Positions 8,171-17,621 of a stretch of DNA of 64,000 nucleotides are shown piece by piece. The notes beneath the pieces are model-generated. The model saw only the letters and a list, made by a program, of their open reading frames with translations. It was not told where the DNA came from and searched no databases. Every line of letters starts with the position of its first letter. The stretch's first letter is position 1. Origin of the DNA: Candidatus Rokuibacteriota bacterium (GTDB lineage: Bacteria; Methylomirabilota; Methylomirabilia; Rokubacteriales; CSP1-6); assembly GCA_016184125.1 (NCBI GenBank), contig JACPDG010000064.1, positions 1-64,000 on the forward strand. The letters run 5' to 3'. Both the position numbers and the translations under genes were made by a program.

Positions 8171-8866
8171 ATGAGGCGCATGATGGTCCGCGTCCGAGAG
8201 CTCACGATGCGGCTTCCGAGCGGACGCGCGGAGATCACGGTCCTCGACGGCGTGTCCCTCGACGTGGGCCGCGGCGAGTTCGTCGCCGTGAGCGGCCCGT
8301 CCGGCAGCGGCAAGTCGACGCTGCTCGGGCTCGTGGCGGGTCTCGACCAGCCGACGAGCGGATCGGTCGCCATCGGCGGCCGCGAGCTGGGCCGGCTCGA
8401 CGAGGACGCGCTCGCGCGCTTGAGGCGCGAGACGGTGGGCTACGTCTTCCAGTCGTTCCACCTGATCCCGACGCTGACGGCCGCCGAGAACGTCGCGGTC
8501 CCGCTCGAGCTCGCGGGTCGCGATGACGCGCTCGGCCGCGCCGGCGCCTTGCTGGACGAGGTCGGCCTCGAGGGGCGCGCGCATCACTACCCGGTCCAGC
8601 TCTCCGGCGGCGAGCAGCAGCGCGTCGCGATCGCGCGCGCGGTCGCGCTCGCACCGCCGCTGCTCCTGGCGGACGAGCCGACGGGCAACCTCGACTCCAC
8701 GACGGGTGCGCAGATCATCGAGCTCCTGCTGCGCCTGCGCCGCGAGCGCGGCGCCACGCTCGTCATGGTCACGCACGACCCCGCGCTCGCCGCGCACGCG
8801 GACCGTGTCGTCATGCTGCACGACGGCCGCGTCATCGGTGAGCGCCGCGCGGCGAACGGCGGGTGA
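8171..8866 (+). CDS. ybbA: ABC transporter ATP-binding protein, YbbA/LolD class
   Basis: 231 aa ATPase of the MacB/LolD/YbbA branch, which works with FtsX-type permeases on lipid or lipoprotein cargo in the inner membrane. Walker [10 protein letters not shown] is at 42-50, the signature LSGGEQQR and Walker [13 protein letters not shown] follow, and there is an H-loop MVTHD. GGAG lies 6 nt before the ATG at 8171; an ATG pair at 8180 is an alternative. The permease gene follows after 6 bp, and tesA is divergent, which supports the Ybb assignment over LolD. Confidence 0.88.
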   Translation: MRRMMVRVRELTMRLPSGRAEITVLDGVSLDVGRGEFVAVSGPSGSGKSTLLGLVAGLDQPTSGSVAIGGRELGRLDEDALARLRRETVGYVFQSFHLIPTLTAAENVAVPLELAGRDDALGRAGALLDEVGLEGRAHHYPVQLSGGEQQRVAIARAVALAPPLLLADEPTGNLDSTTGAQIIELLLRLRRERGATLVMVTHDPALAAHADRVVMLHDGRVIGERRAANGG

Positions 8867-8917
8867 GAGTTCGTGAAACAACCGACCGCGTTCGCGGCCG
8901 ATTGTTTCCACGAACTG
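8867..8917. repeat. ~50-bp palindromic element, copy P1
   Basis: A hairpin begins directly after the ABC ATPase stop, with outer arms AGTTCGTG/CACGAACT and inner arms AAACAA/TTGTTT and CCGACCGCG/CGCGGCCGA. It covers the GTG start and first ~15 codons of the permease. It is the most diverged member of the family also seen at 17527, 47151 and 53026. Confidence 0.7.
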
Positions 8918-11446
8918 ACGCCGCTCCGGTTCGCGCTCGGCATGGCGTGGCGCGAGACCCGGGGCGCGTGGCGGCGCTTCGTGACGTTCGTGCTCTGCGT
9001 GGCGCTCGGCGTCGCGGCGCTCGCCAGCGTCGGGTCGCTCGCCGCGGGCCTGGACGCGACGCTCGGTCGCGAGGCCAAGGCCCTCCTCGGCGGTGACGTC
9101 GAGGCGCGCAGCGCGCGTGCGCTGGACCGGGAGGTGGTCCAGGAGCTCGACCGTCTGCGCGCGGCCGGCGCGCGCGTGACCGAGATCCGCGAGCTCGTCG
9201 GGATGGCCCGCGACCCTCGCTCGGGCCGCTCGGTGCTCGTCGAGCTCAAGGCGCCCGGGGCCGCGTATCCACTTTACGGGACCCTGGCGACGGCACCCGC
9301 CGGTGCCCTCGACCGGCTGCTCGAGGGGGGCGGCATCGTCGTCGGTGAAGAGCTTCTCGCGCGCCTGACCGTTCGCATCGGCGATCGCATCGAGCTCGGA
9401 CGCGCGGAGCTCGTCATCCGCGGTGTCGTGACGCGGGAGCCGGATCGCCCGTCGACACTGGTCGGTCTCGGTCCGCGCGTGTTCCTCGCGCCGGCGGACC
9501 TCGACCGCGCCCGCCTGGTGCAGCGCGGCAGCCGCGTGCGCCATCGAGCGCTCGTCGCGCTGCCGCCGGGCATCGCGGCGCGTGCGGCGCGGGACTCCCT
9601 CCAGGCCGCCGCCCCCGCCCCGGCCGTGCGCGTCGTGACGTTCGACGAGGCGCAGCCCGGGATGCGGCGGTTCTTCGCCCAGGTCACGCGCTACCTCGGG
9701 CTGGTCGGCCTCACGAGCCTCCTGGTCGGCGGCGTCGGCGTCGCCTCGTCGGTCACGACGTTCCTCAAGCGGCGTGTCGCCTCGCTGGCCATCCTGAAGA
9801 CGATCGGCGCGGACTCCCGCGTGCTGCTGCTCGCGTACCTCGTGCAGACACAGGTGCTCGCGCTCGCCGGCAGCGTCGCCGGGCTCGGCCTCGGGCTCGC
9901 GGTGGTCCCCCTCCTGTTGCCGGTGCTCCGCGGCGTGTTCCCGGTGGAGATCGACTGGCGCCCCGAGCCGTGGGCGCTCGCACGGGCGGCGCTCATGGGC
10001 ATGGGCACCGCGCTGCTCTGCGCGCTGCCGCCGCTGCTCCGCATCCGCGCCGTGCGTCCGTCGCTCCTGCTCAGGAGCGAGGTCGAGCCGGCGCTGCCAC
10101 GTACCCGGCGGTGGTGGCTCGCCGCGCTGCCCGTGGCGATCGGGCTCGCCGGCCTCGCGCTGTGGCAGGCGTGGTCCGTGTCGGTCGGTCTCATCTTCGC
10201 GGGCGCGACGGCCGCCGCGCTCGGGGCTCTGGCCTTGCTCGCGCGCGCCCTGGCGCTCGCCGCAGCCGTGCGGCCAACACACCTGCGAGGCCTCGCCTGG
10301 AGGCACGGCGTCGCGAATCTCCGCCGCCCGGGCCGGCAGAGCGCGGTCGCCCTCGTGGCCCTCGGTGTCGCCGCGATGCTCCTGACGACGGTCGTCCTCC
10401 TCGAGCGGGGCCTGACGCGAGAGATCGACCACGAGCGCCGGCGGGAGGCGCCCTCCTTCTTCTTCATCGACGTCCAGCCCGACCAGGCCGCGCGGTTCGC
10501 GAGCGTGGTCCGCGACGCAGGGGGGACCGCGCCGGCGATGACGTCGGTCGTTCGCGCCCGGCTCGCGGCGGTCGACGGTGTGCCCGTCACACGCGAGATG
10601 GTGGAGCAGCGCGTCGGTCGCGACCGCTCCTGGTACTTCACCCGCGAGTACGTGCTGACCGCGGCCGCCGACCGTCCGGGGCAGAACCGCCTCGTGCGCG
10701 GACGCTGGTGGACGCCGTCCGACACGGCGGCACGGCCACGCGTCAGCGTCGAGGAGGAGGCGGCGAAGGTCCTCCGCGTCGACGTCGGCAGTCGCCTGAC
10801 GTTCGATGTCCAGGGGGTGCCCGTCGAGGCCGAGGTCATGAGCGTGCGCCGCGTCGACTGGCAGAGTCTCTCGATGAACTTCTTCATGATCCTGTCCCCG
10901 GGCGTGCTCGACGGCGCGCCGGCAACCTGGGTCGGCACGGCGCGCGTCCCGGTGGCCCGCGAGACGCGGGTGCAGGATGCGGTCGTCGGCGCGTTCCCGA
11001 ACGTCACCGCGATCGCCGTGCGCGACGTGCTCGAGCGCGTCGCGTCCGTCCTCGACCGGATCGCCGATGCCGTCCGGCTCGTCGCCGTCTTCAGCGTCGC
11101 GACCGGCCTCGTCGTCATGGTGGGCGCGCTCGCGGCGAGCCGCTCCGAGCGGCTCTACGAGTCGGTCGTGCTGCGCGCGCTCGGCGCGAGCCGCGGCACC
11201 GTCGCCGGCGCCTTCGCGGTCGAGTACGGCTGCCTCGGAGCGGCGGCCGGCATCGGCGGCGCGCTGCTGGCGAGCGTGCTCGCCGCGGTCGTGCTGCGCT
11301 TCGTGCTCGACCTGCCGTGGACGTTCGAGCCGCTGACCGTGGCCGCGTCCGCGGCGGTCACGACGGTCGTCGCGGTCGCCGTCGGGTTCCTCGGCACGTA
11401 CCGTCTGCTCGGCGTGAGGCCGCTCGCGATCCTCCGCGAGCGGTGA
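8873..11446 (+). CDS. ybbP: FtsX-type ABC transporter permease, YbbP class
   Basis: 857 aa inner-membrane permease that pairs with the ATPase just upstream. An N-terminal helix ([18 protein letters not shown], about residues 38-60) leads to a large periplasmic domain. FtsX helices follow around residues 280-370, a second transmembrane block lies at about 410-470, then another periplasmic domain and a last FtsX triple at about 735-850. This double-FtsX layout and length match YbbP. The GTG at 8873 lies inside palindrome P1; the next in-frame ATG (8942) would cut into conserved sequence. The first ~15 residues are therefore repeat-encoded and not expected to be conserved. Confidence 0.85.
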   Translation: MKQPTAFAADCFHELTPLRFALGMAWRETRGAWRRFVTFVLCVALGVAALASVGSLAAGLDATLGREAKALLGGDVEARSARALDREVVQELDRLRAAGARVTEIRELVGMARDPRSGRSVLVELKAPGAAYPLYGTLATAPAGALDRLLEGGGIVVGEELLARLTVRIGDRIELGRAELVIRGVVTREPDRPSTLVGLGPRVFLAPADLDRARLVQRGSRVRHRALVALPPGIAARAARDSLQAAAPAPAVRVVTFDEAQPGMRRFFAQVTRYLGLVGLTSLLVGGVGVASSVTTFLKRRVASLAILKTIGADSRVLLLAYLVQTQVLALAGSVAGLGLGLAVVPLLLPVLRGVFPVEIDWRPEPWALARAALMGMGTALLCALPPLLRIRAVRPSLLLRSEVEPALPRTRRWWLAALPVAIGLAGLALWQAWSVSVGLIFAGATAAALGALALLARALALAAAVRPTHLRGLAWRHGVANLRRPGRQSAVALVALGVAAMLLTTVVLLERGLTREIDHERRREAPSFFFIDVQPDQAARFASVVRDAGGTAPAMTSVVRARLAAVDGVPVTREMVEQRVGRDRSWYFTREYVLTAAADRPGQNRLVRGRWWTPSDTAARPRVSVEEEAAKVLRVDVGSRLTFDVQGVPVEAEVMSVRRVDWQSLSMNFFMILSPGVLDGAPATWVGTARVPVARETRVQDAVVGAFPNVTAIAVRDVLERVASVLDRIADAVRLVAVFSVATGLVVMVGALAASRSERLYESVVLRALGASRGTVAGAFAVEYGCLGAAAGIGGALLASVLAAVVLRFVLDLPWTFEPLTVAASAAVTTVVAVAVGFLGTYRLLGVRPLAILRER

Positions 11447-11457
11447 GGGAGAGCGTG

Positions 11458-11844
11458 ATGTTCACACCCCTGGGCCTCGATCACGTCGTCCTCCGCGTGC
11501 GCGACCAGGCCGTCTCCGAGCGGTTCTACCGGGAGCAGCTCGGCTGCAGCCTCGAGCGCGTGAACGAGAAGGTCTCGCTCGTGCAGCTCAGATTCGGCGA
11601 GCAGCTGATCGACCTGCTGCCGGCCTTGCCCGGCGCGCCTCCACCCGACGGGCGGGAGATGGATCACCTGTGCCTGTCGATCCGGTGCGACGATCTCGAG
11701 GCCGTCGCCGCCGAGCTGGCCGCGCGCGGGGTGGTCGTCGAGGGCGGCGTCGTGAAGCGCTACGGCGCGTACGGCGACGGGCCCTCGCTCTACCTGCGCG
11801 ATCCCGACGGCCACAAGATCGAGCTCAAGCCCCGACTTCGCTAG
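11458..11844 (+). CDS. VOC (glyoxalase/bleomycin-resistance fold) family protein
   Basis: 128 aa single-domain VOC protein of the lactoylglutathione-lyase/dioxygenase superfamily. Two beta-alpha-beta-beta-beta modules are visible: the first begins GLDHVVLRV (possible metal His8), the second MDHLCLSI, and the protein ends in the usual DPDGHKIEL with a candidate metal-ligand Glu. Substrate cannot be read from sequence. It sits 11 bp after the permease stop and 8 bp before the cyclase start, so it is probably cotranscribed with both. Confidence 0.82.
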   Translation: MFTPLGLDHVVLRVRDQAVSERFYREQLGCSLERVNEKVSLVQLRFGEQLIDLLPALPGAPPPDGREMDHLCLSIRCDDLEAVAAELAARGVVVEGGVVKRYGAYGDGPSLYLRDPDGHKIELKPRLR

Positions 11845-11852
11845 GGAGAAGG

Positions 11853-14180
11853 TTGTTCGAGCTTCCCGCACGCTGGACCGCGGTCCTCGCGGCCGTCGCC
11901 GCCGCGGTGATCCTGATCGGCCTGGGACTCGCCGCCGATGTCGGCCGGCCGTACCCGGGGTTCCTCTCCGCGCCCGACTTCCGTGTCTTCCCCGTCGACC
12001 CGGACGTGCGCGACGCCGGCCTCGCGTTCGCCGACCGTATCGTGAGCGTGGACGGGGCCTCGCCCGCGACGCTCCACGAGCGCGTGCGGACGGCGTCCGG
12101 GCCCGTGCGCTACGACGTGGAGCGATCGGGCGTGCGGTTCTCCGTCGTGATCCCGCCCCGGACGCTGACCGCGGCGCACCTCGTGCGCCACTTCGGCGTC
12201 TACTTCGTGGTGTCGGCCCTCATGCTCGTGGTCGGCGCCTTCGTGCTCGCGCAGAAGCCCGGCGCGGGTCCCAACCGGCGATTCGCCGTGTACATGGCCC
12301 TCTGGGCGCTGTCGAACGTCGCGACGCCGGAAGCCGTGCTCGGACTTCGCAAGCTGACGTCGCCGGTCGTCAGCCTGATCGGCGTCGTGCTCTCGGTGCA
12401 CGGGGCGATCCTCTTCCTGACGTATCCCGTCAACCCCGCACGCCTGGCGTGGCTCGAGCGCCGTCGTGCGATCCCCCGGCTGTACGCCGCGGCCGCGGCC
12501 GTCGGGCTTGCCACCTCCGCCGTCGTGACCGTCGCGTCCTTCTCGGGACCGGAGACGCTCGCGCGGCTCTATGGACAGTCGATCGCCTTCCCGGTCCTGA
12601 TGGCGCTCGCGTCGTTTCCGGTCAAGGTGTGGTCGCTCATCGACACGCGGCGCCGCGCCGGCTCCCCGCTGGTGGATCAGCAGACGACCGTGCTCCTCGC
12701 CGGCATCGGTCTCGGGCTCGGCAGCTGGCTCCTGCTCATGCTGCTGCCGCTCGTCCAGGTCTACGAGCCGGCCGGCAGCCCTCAGCTCGGCTCGGCCCTG
12801 GTCCTGCTCTACCCGGCCGCGATCGCGTACGCGACGGTCCGGTACCGGCTCTTCGATGCGACGCTCGTCATCCGTCGCTCGCTCGTCTACACGGTGCTCG
12901 CCGCACTCGTCGCCGGCGCCTACGCGCTCGCGATCGCCGCGGCCAACGTCGTGCTCGCGCGCGCGGAGCTCGCGCGCTCGCCGTGGTTCTCCGCCGCGTT
13001 CATGTTCACCGTCGCGCTCGTGATCCAGCCCCTCCGGAGCTGGGTGCAGAACGCGGTCGACCGCACGTTCTTCCGGGAGCGCCAGGACCACATCCGGGCA
13101 CTCCAGTCGCTCGCACGGTCGATGCGCGGGCTGCTCGATCTGGAGGAGATCATCCGCCGCCTGGCGTCGACGATCGAGAGCGCCATGCACGTGCGCGACC
13201 CGCGGCTCTACGTCGGCCCGCCGGCGCCCGCGCTGTCGGCCGTCGTGGCGACCGCGCCGGGCGCGGTGTCACGCTACCAGGTGGCGGCGGACCCGAGCTT
13301 CGGGCCCCTGGCCGCCGACGCGCTCCACGCGTACGCTGCGCTGGGAGCGGACGTGATCGTGCCGCTGCGCTTCCAGGACGAGCTCCGCGGGCTGCTCGTG
13401 CTCGGGCCCAAGCGCTCGGAGGCGCCGTACACCGCCGAGGACCTCGCGCTCCTGGAGACCGTCGCGGACCAGGCCGCGATCGCCGTGGCGAACGCCGAGG
13501 CGCACCGGCAGGTGGTCGACTACGCGCGGGAGCTCGAGCGGAGCCTCATGATCCGCTCGAGCCTCGCGAAGTTCGTCCCGCGCCGCGTCCACGAGCTCAT
13601 CGAGGCGTCGCCCGACGCGTCGCTGCTCGAGCGGCGCGAGACGGACGTGACCGTGGTGTTCGCGGACATCAGCGGGTACACCCGACTGAGCTCACGCCTC
13701 ACGCCGGACGAGCTCGGCGCCATCGTGGAGCGGTACTTCGGCGCGTTCCTCGACGAGATCGTCAAGCACGGAGGCGACGTCAACGAGACCGCCGGCGACG
13801 GCCTCATGGTCATCTTCCACGAGGGCGATCACGCGCGCGCCGCGGCCGGCGCCGCGCGCGAGATCCACCGCCGTGCCGCGGAGCTCAACGCGGATCTGCC
13901 GGCCGGCGTGGAGCCGCTCCGGATGCACATCGGGATCAACAGCGGGCCGGCGGCGCTCGGCGCCACGAAGATCGAGGGACGCGCCGGCACGCGGTGGACC
14001 TACACGGCGTCCGGGATGACGACGAACGTGGCGGCCCGCCTCGCGGCCGTGGCACAGGGCGGCGAGATCGTGGTCAGCGAGGCCACGCTCGCGCGCCTGG
14101 GCGGCGGCATCCCCGCCGAGGACCTGGGCGAGCGCGCGCTGAAGAACGTCGACCGCCCGATGAGGATCTATCGGCTGTAG
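11853..14180 (+). CDS. membrane adenylate/guanylate cyclase with GAF domain
   Basis: 775 aa sensor cyclase that should make cAMP or cGMP at the inner membrane. Order: one N-terminal helix, a PDZ-like segment (about 40-95, LAFADRIVSVDG), a multi-helix membrane block (about 105-400), a GAF domain (about 420-560), and a class III cyclase domain (about 590-775). The metal-binding aspartates are in VVFADISGYT and in AGDGLMVIF; the MHIGINSGPA and NVAARLAA motifs follow. The start is a TTG at 11853 preceded by AGGGAGAAGG. The end of its membrane block (YRLFDATLVIRRSLVY) resembles that of the kinase at 37707, so the two share an input module with different outputs. Confidence 0.85.
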   Translation: MFELPARWTAVLAAVAAAVILIGLGLAADVGRPYPGFLSAPDFRVFPVDPDVRDAGLAFADRIVSVDGASPATLHERVRTASGPVRYDVERSGVRFSVVIPPRTLTAAHLVRHFGVYFVVSALMLVVGAFVLAQKPGAGPNRRFAVYMALWALSNVATPEAVLGLRKLTSPVVSLIGVVLSVHGAILFLTYPVNPARLAWLERRRAIPRLYAAAAAVGLATSAVVTVASFSGPETLARLYGQSIAFPVLMALASFPVKVWSLIDTRRRAGSPLVDQQTTVLLAGIGLGLGSWLLLMLLPLVQVYEPAGSPQLGSALVLLYPAAIAYATVRYRLFDATLVIRRSLVYTVLAALVAGAYALAIAAANVVLARAELARSPWFSAAFMFTVALVIQPLRSWVQNAVDRTFFRERQDHIRALQSLARSMRGLLDLEEIIRRLASTIESAMHVRDPRLYVGPPAPALSAVVATAPGAVSRYQVAADPSFGPLAADALHAYAALGADVIVPLRFQDELRGLLVLGPKRSEAPYTAEDLALLETVADQAAIAVANAEAHRQVVDYARELERSLMIRSSLAKFVPRRVHELIEASPDASLLERRETDVTVVFADISGYTRLSSRLTPDELGAIVERYFGAFLDEIVKHGGDVNETAGDGLMVIFHEGDHARAAAGAAREIHRRAAELNADLPAGVEPLRMHIGINSGPAALGATKIEGRAGTRWTYTASGMTTNVAARLAAVAQGGEIVVSEATLARLGGGIPAEDLGERALKNVDRPMRIYRL

Positions 14181-14263
14181 GGTCGACCGCCCCGGAATTC
14201 GCCGGGTGACCGCGTCCCGTCCGCGCCGGGGGTGTGGCCGAGCGCGGGCAGCGGAGCCGCGGA

Positions 14264-15328
14264 TCACGCGTGCGGCCGGTCGATCCCTTCCAGGCTCGAG
14301 CGTTCGAGGTCGAGCATCGGCGGCAGGTCGGGGGAATGGTCGACGGACTCGAGGCGAGTGATCCGTGACATGCGCCGGATGCTGTCCTGGATGTCGCGTG
14401 CCGCCTGGACCGCGCGCAGCACACGCACGCGCCACCCGGCGTCCAGATCGGCCTTGCGGTCCAGCAGCTCGAGCGTGCCGACGATGACGGTCAGCGGGTT
14501 GTTGATCTCGTGCGACGCCGCATTGGCGAGGCTGGCGATGGAGTGCAGCATCTCGGCCCGCTGCTCGGCGCGCTCGGCCCGCTTGCGGTCCGTGATATCC
14601 GTCACGACCGCGACCGCGCCCACGAAGACGCCGTCGTCGCCGACGATCGGGATCGCGGACACGATCGCCCAGAGGACCGAGCCGTCCTTCCGGCGGAAGC
14701 GGAGGTCCTGCTGATCACGGATGCCTCGCTTGCGGCGCTCGAAGTGCCGCTCGGCCACCGCGCGCAGCGCGGGGTCGACGAAGTCGCAGAGCGAGCAGCC
14801 GAGCATCTCGTCGGCCGTGCAGCCCAGCATCGCGGCCATCTGTCGATTCACGTACGTGGTGTGCCCGTCCGCGTCGATGGACCAGATGCCTTCCAGCGCG
14901 GTGTCGACCACGCGCCGGTACCGTTCCTGCGTCGCGCGCAGCCGGGTCTCGGCGCGCCGGATGCGGAGAAGGGCGCCGACCGTCGCGAGGAGCTCGTCGG
15001 GCTCGGCGGGCTGCGTCAGGTATGCGTCGGCGCCGAGCTCGAGCCCCCTGACGCGATCGCGGCTGGCACGGTGGGCGGCGGACAGATACAGGATCGGGAT
15101 GGACGCTGTCGCGGGGCTCGCCCTGAGCCGCCGGCACACCTCGAACCCGTCGATGTCGGGCAGGTGGATGTCCAGGATGATCAGATCGGGCTGACTGGCG
15201 GCATGGACCAGCGCCTCGAGCCCCGTCGCCGCCTCGATCACGGTGTAGCCGGCGCCGGTGAGGTGGAGGCTCGTGATGGCGCGGGCGTCGTCGGTGTCGT
15301 CCACCACGAGGATCGTGTTCTCTGGCAT
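14264..15328 (-). CDS. REC-PAS-HisKA protein lacking the ATPase domain
   Basis: 354 aa. A receiver domain (about 1-120; ILVVDDTDD, phospho-acceptor in LIILDIHLPD, conserved Thr/Ser replaced in the LYLSA region) is followed by a PAS domain with PAC motif (about 140-260) and a dimerisation/phosphotransfer helix pair with the H-box SHEINNPLTV (near residue 285). The protein then ends at about the point where a HATPase domain should begin, with a normal stop and no kinase remnant downstream. It could be a phosphotransfer relay or a docking protein. ATG at 15328. The 83 bp between its stop and the cyclase stop holds nothing recognisable. Confidence 0.8.
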   Translation of the reverse strand: MPENTILVVDDTDDARAITSLHLTGAGYTVIEAATGLEALVHAASQPDLIILDIHLPDIDGFEVCRRLRASPATASIPILYLSAAHRASRDRVRGLELGADAYLTQPAEPDELLATVGALLRIRRAETRLRATQERYRRVVDTALEGIWSIDADGHTTYVNRQMAAMLGCTADEMLGCSLCDFVDPALRAVAERHFERRKRGIRDQQDLRFRRKDGSVLWAIVSAIPIVGDDGVFVGAVAVVTDITDRKRAERAEQRAEMLHSIASLANAASHEINNPLTVIVGTLELLDRKADLDAGWRVRVLRAVQAARDIQDSIRRMSRITRLESVDHSPDLPPMLDLERSSLEGIDRPHA

Positions 15329-15673
15329 GGAGCGCCTCGTGAGTATCGGGTGGTTGCGGCCGGTTGCGGCCCTCCGGGCACAGCAGGGTTCGTGCCACGT
15401 CGAGACCGTGCAGATCTCGGCGGATTTCGCCACCGGGAGGTGACAGCGAGGGCGATCGGTGACGCGACCTCGGCGCGCGCTGGCACACGAGTGCCGCGCA
15501 GGCGAGCGACGGGATGGCGGCGCGGGCCGTTCCGGCCATGCGATCGGGGATGCGGCTCGCACCGTCGCGCGCACAGTGAAAGATTTTTCCGTGCCGCGGC
15601 CGACTGTACGCGGCCCGGCGCCGTGCGACGGCAACGCTATAATCCCGCTGCCGCCTGAGACTCGGGCCGCCTG
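15329..15673. other. intergenic region with an isolated TATAAT
   Basis: No gene is supportable in this 345 bp. A perfect TATAAT lies on the plus strand at 15638-15643 but lacks a good -35 box; it would transcribe the repeat array at 15674-15892 antisense to the ATP-grasp gene. The upstream end must carry the promoter of the leftward REC-PAS gene, which I cannot pinpoint. Confidence 0.3.
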
Positions 15674-15892
15674 TGGGGGGACTATCTCATGGGGGGACTA
15701 TCGAGGCCCCCCAAGCCCCCCGCGCTCGGAGCGCCGCGGCAAAGCCGTGGCGCTCCTCGACCACCCGGGGGGGCCCGTCGAGGCCCCCTGTCTTGAAGCT
15801 GGCGGGGATTCGAGGAGCGCCGCGGGTGTCCCGCGGCGGTGCCGAGGGCGGGGGGTAATGGGGGGCCCGTCGAGGCCCCCTGTCTTCAGTTG
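15674..15892. repeat. compound array of G/C-run hairpin repeats
   Basis: Largest repeat cluster of the window. A duplicated GGGGGGACTAT start is followed by a full hairpin unit (to ~15760), then a shortened unit with its own CGCCGCGGG hairpin and two copies of the string GTCGAGGCCCCCTGTCTT (around 15777 and 15869). The array reaches the stop of the leftward ATP-grasp gene. It looks like successive insertion or rearrangement of related units. Confidence 0.75.
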
Positions 15893-17133
15893 ATGTCGAA
15901 GTCGAGGCGGCGGTGGGCTTCGCGCAGGGCCTTCTCCACACCCTCCGGCGTCTCGGCACGGGCGAAGATGAAGCCGAGGTACCGGTGGCCTTCGGGGAGC
16001 GGAACCAGGTCCTGCTGGAGGTGCGCGGTGATCGCGACCTCCTCGATGCCGGGCACCATGAGGGCTTCGTCCCGGCCGCGCACGGCCATCAGCCGTCCGG
16101 CTCTCGGGATCGGGATCATCATGACGCCGGCCGCCTGCCGGTCACGCGCGAGCGAGTCGATCGGCCAGGCGAGCGCGTGCCTGAGGATCAGCTCCTCGAG
16201 GGTCATCCCGGTGCCGAATCGGAGCGTTCGCGAGCAGAGGCCGCCGATGGAACGGGCCGCGACCTCGAGGACCCACGGTCCGTGGTCGTTCACGCGGAGC
16301 TCCGCGTGCACCGGCCCTTCCGTGAGACCGAGCGCGGCGCACGCGCGCGCGGTGACGTCGGAGATCTGCGACTGGACGGCCGCCGGCAGGATCGAGGGCG
16401 TGACGTAGATCGTCTCCTCGAAGAAGGGCCCGTCGAGCGGATCGGGCTTGTCGAAGATCGCCAGGGTCTCGAGCCTGCCGCCGACGAGGAGCCCCTCGAG
16501 CGCGACCTCGACACCCGGGATGAACTCCTCCACCAGGAGGTAGCGCGCGCCGTCGCCACTGACGTCCACGTCCCGGCGCTGCAGGATGCGCGTGATGCGG
16601 ATGAAGGCGGCCACGAACTGGGCCTCGTCGTCCGCGCGGATGACGCCGCGGCTCGCGGACAGCGTGAGCGGCTTGAGCACGCACGGGTACATGCCGTGGA
16701 ACGACAGCATCGTCGGATCTTGCTCGAGCGACACGAGCTTGAACCGTGGGACCGGGACGCCGGCATCCGAGAGCGCCTGGCGCATCTCGTGCTTGTTCCG
16801 GGCACGGCGCGCCGCCGCGACCGTGTTCGCCGTGAGACCGAGTCGCTCGCCGATCGCGGCCGCGACGACCGTCGTCAGGTCGTCCACCGCGACGACCGCC
16901 GAGATGGGCGCTCGCTCCGCGAACGCCGCGACCGCCAAGGCCGACGCGTCGAGGTCCTCGAAGTCCAGCGTGATGAAGTTGTCCGGCAGGACCTCCTCGA
17001 GCGTGCTCGGTAGGTCGGACGCACAGACGAGATCGACGCCGAGCTCGAGCGCGGCATCGACGAAATCCTTCGAGCGATACGTCGTCGTCGGGAGCAGGAG
17101 CAGCAGGCGCGCGGCACGGGGCCTGGTGGTCAC
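15886..17133 (-). CDS. ATP-grasp domain enzyme
   Basis: 415 aa ATP-grasp ligase-type protein. An N-terminal nucleotide/substrate domain (about 1-110) is followed by the ATP-grasp fold: CVLKPLTLSASRGVIRADD (phosphate loop, near residues 150-168), LLVEEFIPGVEVALEGLLVGG, and the C-terminal metal/ATP motif HAELRVNDHGPWVLEVAARSIGG (carboxylates near 285-300). Such enzymes join a carboxylate to an amine or thiol; the substrate is not evident. It is 70 bp from the NfuA-type gene on the same strand. Relatives include biotin-carboxylase-like and amino-acid ligases; none is a clear match. Confidence 0.82.
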   Translation of the reverse strand: MTTRPRAARLLLLLPTTTYRSKDFVDAALELGVDLVCASDLPSTLEEVLPDNFITLDFEDLDASALAVAAFAERAPISAVVAVDDLTTVVAAAIGERLGLTANTVAAARRARNKHEMRQALSDAGVPVPRFKLVSLEQDPTMLSFHGMYPCVLKPLTLSASRGVIRADDEAQFVAAFIRITRILQRRDVDVSGDGARYLLVEEFIPGVEVALEGLLVGGRLETLAIFDKPDPLDGPFFEETIYVTPSILPAAVQSQISDVTARACAALGLTEGPVHAELRVNDHGPWVLEVAARSIGGLCSRTLRFGTGMTLEELILRHALAWPIDSLARDRQAAGVMMIPIPRAGRLMAVRGRDEALMVPGIEEVAITAHLQQDLVPLPEGHRYLGFIFARAETPEGVEKALREAHRRLDFDIN

Positions 17134-17203
17134 AGCACAGGTCTCACGGAGGGGCGGGCCGACCGCACATCGTGATCCGGAGCGAGCGGAGGCCGGGCTC
17201 CGC

Positions 17204-17497
17204 CTACGCCTTGCCCGGGGTGTAGTACGGGTTCGTCCCGCTCGCGTGGTCGGTCGTGTCGAGCACTTCCTCGATTTCCGGGATCTCCTCCCTCAGGAGG
17301 CGCTCGATGCCCGCCTTCAGCGTGAAGTTGGCCGCGCCGCAACCCTGGCACCCGCCGCCCATCTGCAGGTACACGCGGTTGTCCTGGACGTCGATCAGCT
17401 CCACCCAGCCGCCGTGCCCGGCGACCGCCGGGTTGATCATGTTCTCGATGAGATCCTGGACCTTGGTCTTGAGGTCCGGCGTCTGCTCGTTCGTCAT
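17204..17497 (-). CDS. NfuA/NifU C-terminal-type Fe-S scaffold protein
   Basis: 97 aa small scaffold that carries or transfers a 4Fe-4S cluster. The family motif GGGCQGC places the ligands at Cys50 and Cys53, and the core IRP-like sequence (INPAVAGHGGWVELIDV) is intact. Length equals the stand-alone NifU C-terminal domain. The ATG at 17497 has GGAGAGG about 8 nt upstream; upstream in-frame codons read through palindrome P2 and are unlikely to be translated. It sits between a radical SAM gene and an ATP-grasp gene on the same strand and may supply clusters to the former. Confidence 0.87.
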   Translation of the reverse strand: MTNEQTPDLKTKVQDLIENMINPAVAGHGGWVELIDVQDNRVYLQMGGGCQGCGAANFTLKAGIERLLREEIPEIEEVLDTTDHASGTNPYYTPGKA

Positions 17498-17526
17498 GGC
17501 GATCACCTCTCCCGCGTACTGTACCT

Positions 17527-17577
17527 CAGTTCGAGCGACAAGCGAGCGCCCCGGCGGTCGCTTGTCGCTCGAACTCT
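17527..17577. repeat. ~50-bp palindromic element, copy P2
   Basis: Nearly perfect hairpin with arms GTTCGAGCGACAAGCGA-GCGCC and GGCGG-TCGCTTGTCGCTCGAAC around a short CC loop, in the gap between the radical SAM gene and the nfuA-type gene. If transcribed leftward it lies in the nfuA-type 5' leader. Confidence 0.8.
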
Positions 17578-17621
17578 CATGAACGTCCTGTGAGGGCAAC
17601 CTGCCCTCGCGTGGGCTCCGC

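Noticed and set aside
9970-11460. Long frame fused upstream of the VOC protein
   Set aside because: It is an overlap shadow of the permease; the VOC fold starts at ATG 11458.
15687-15959. Short open frames running through the repeat array
   Set aside because: They consist of repeat sequence and the end of the ATP-grasp gene; no independent gene signal.
17498-17600. N-terminal extension of the NfuA-type protein through palindrome P2
   Set aside because: The frame is open, but the strong ribosome site is in front of ATG 17497 and family members begin there.
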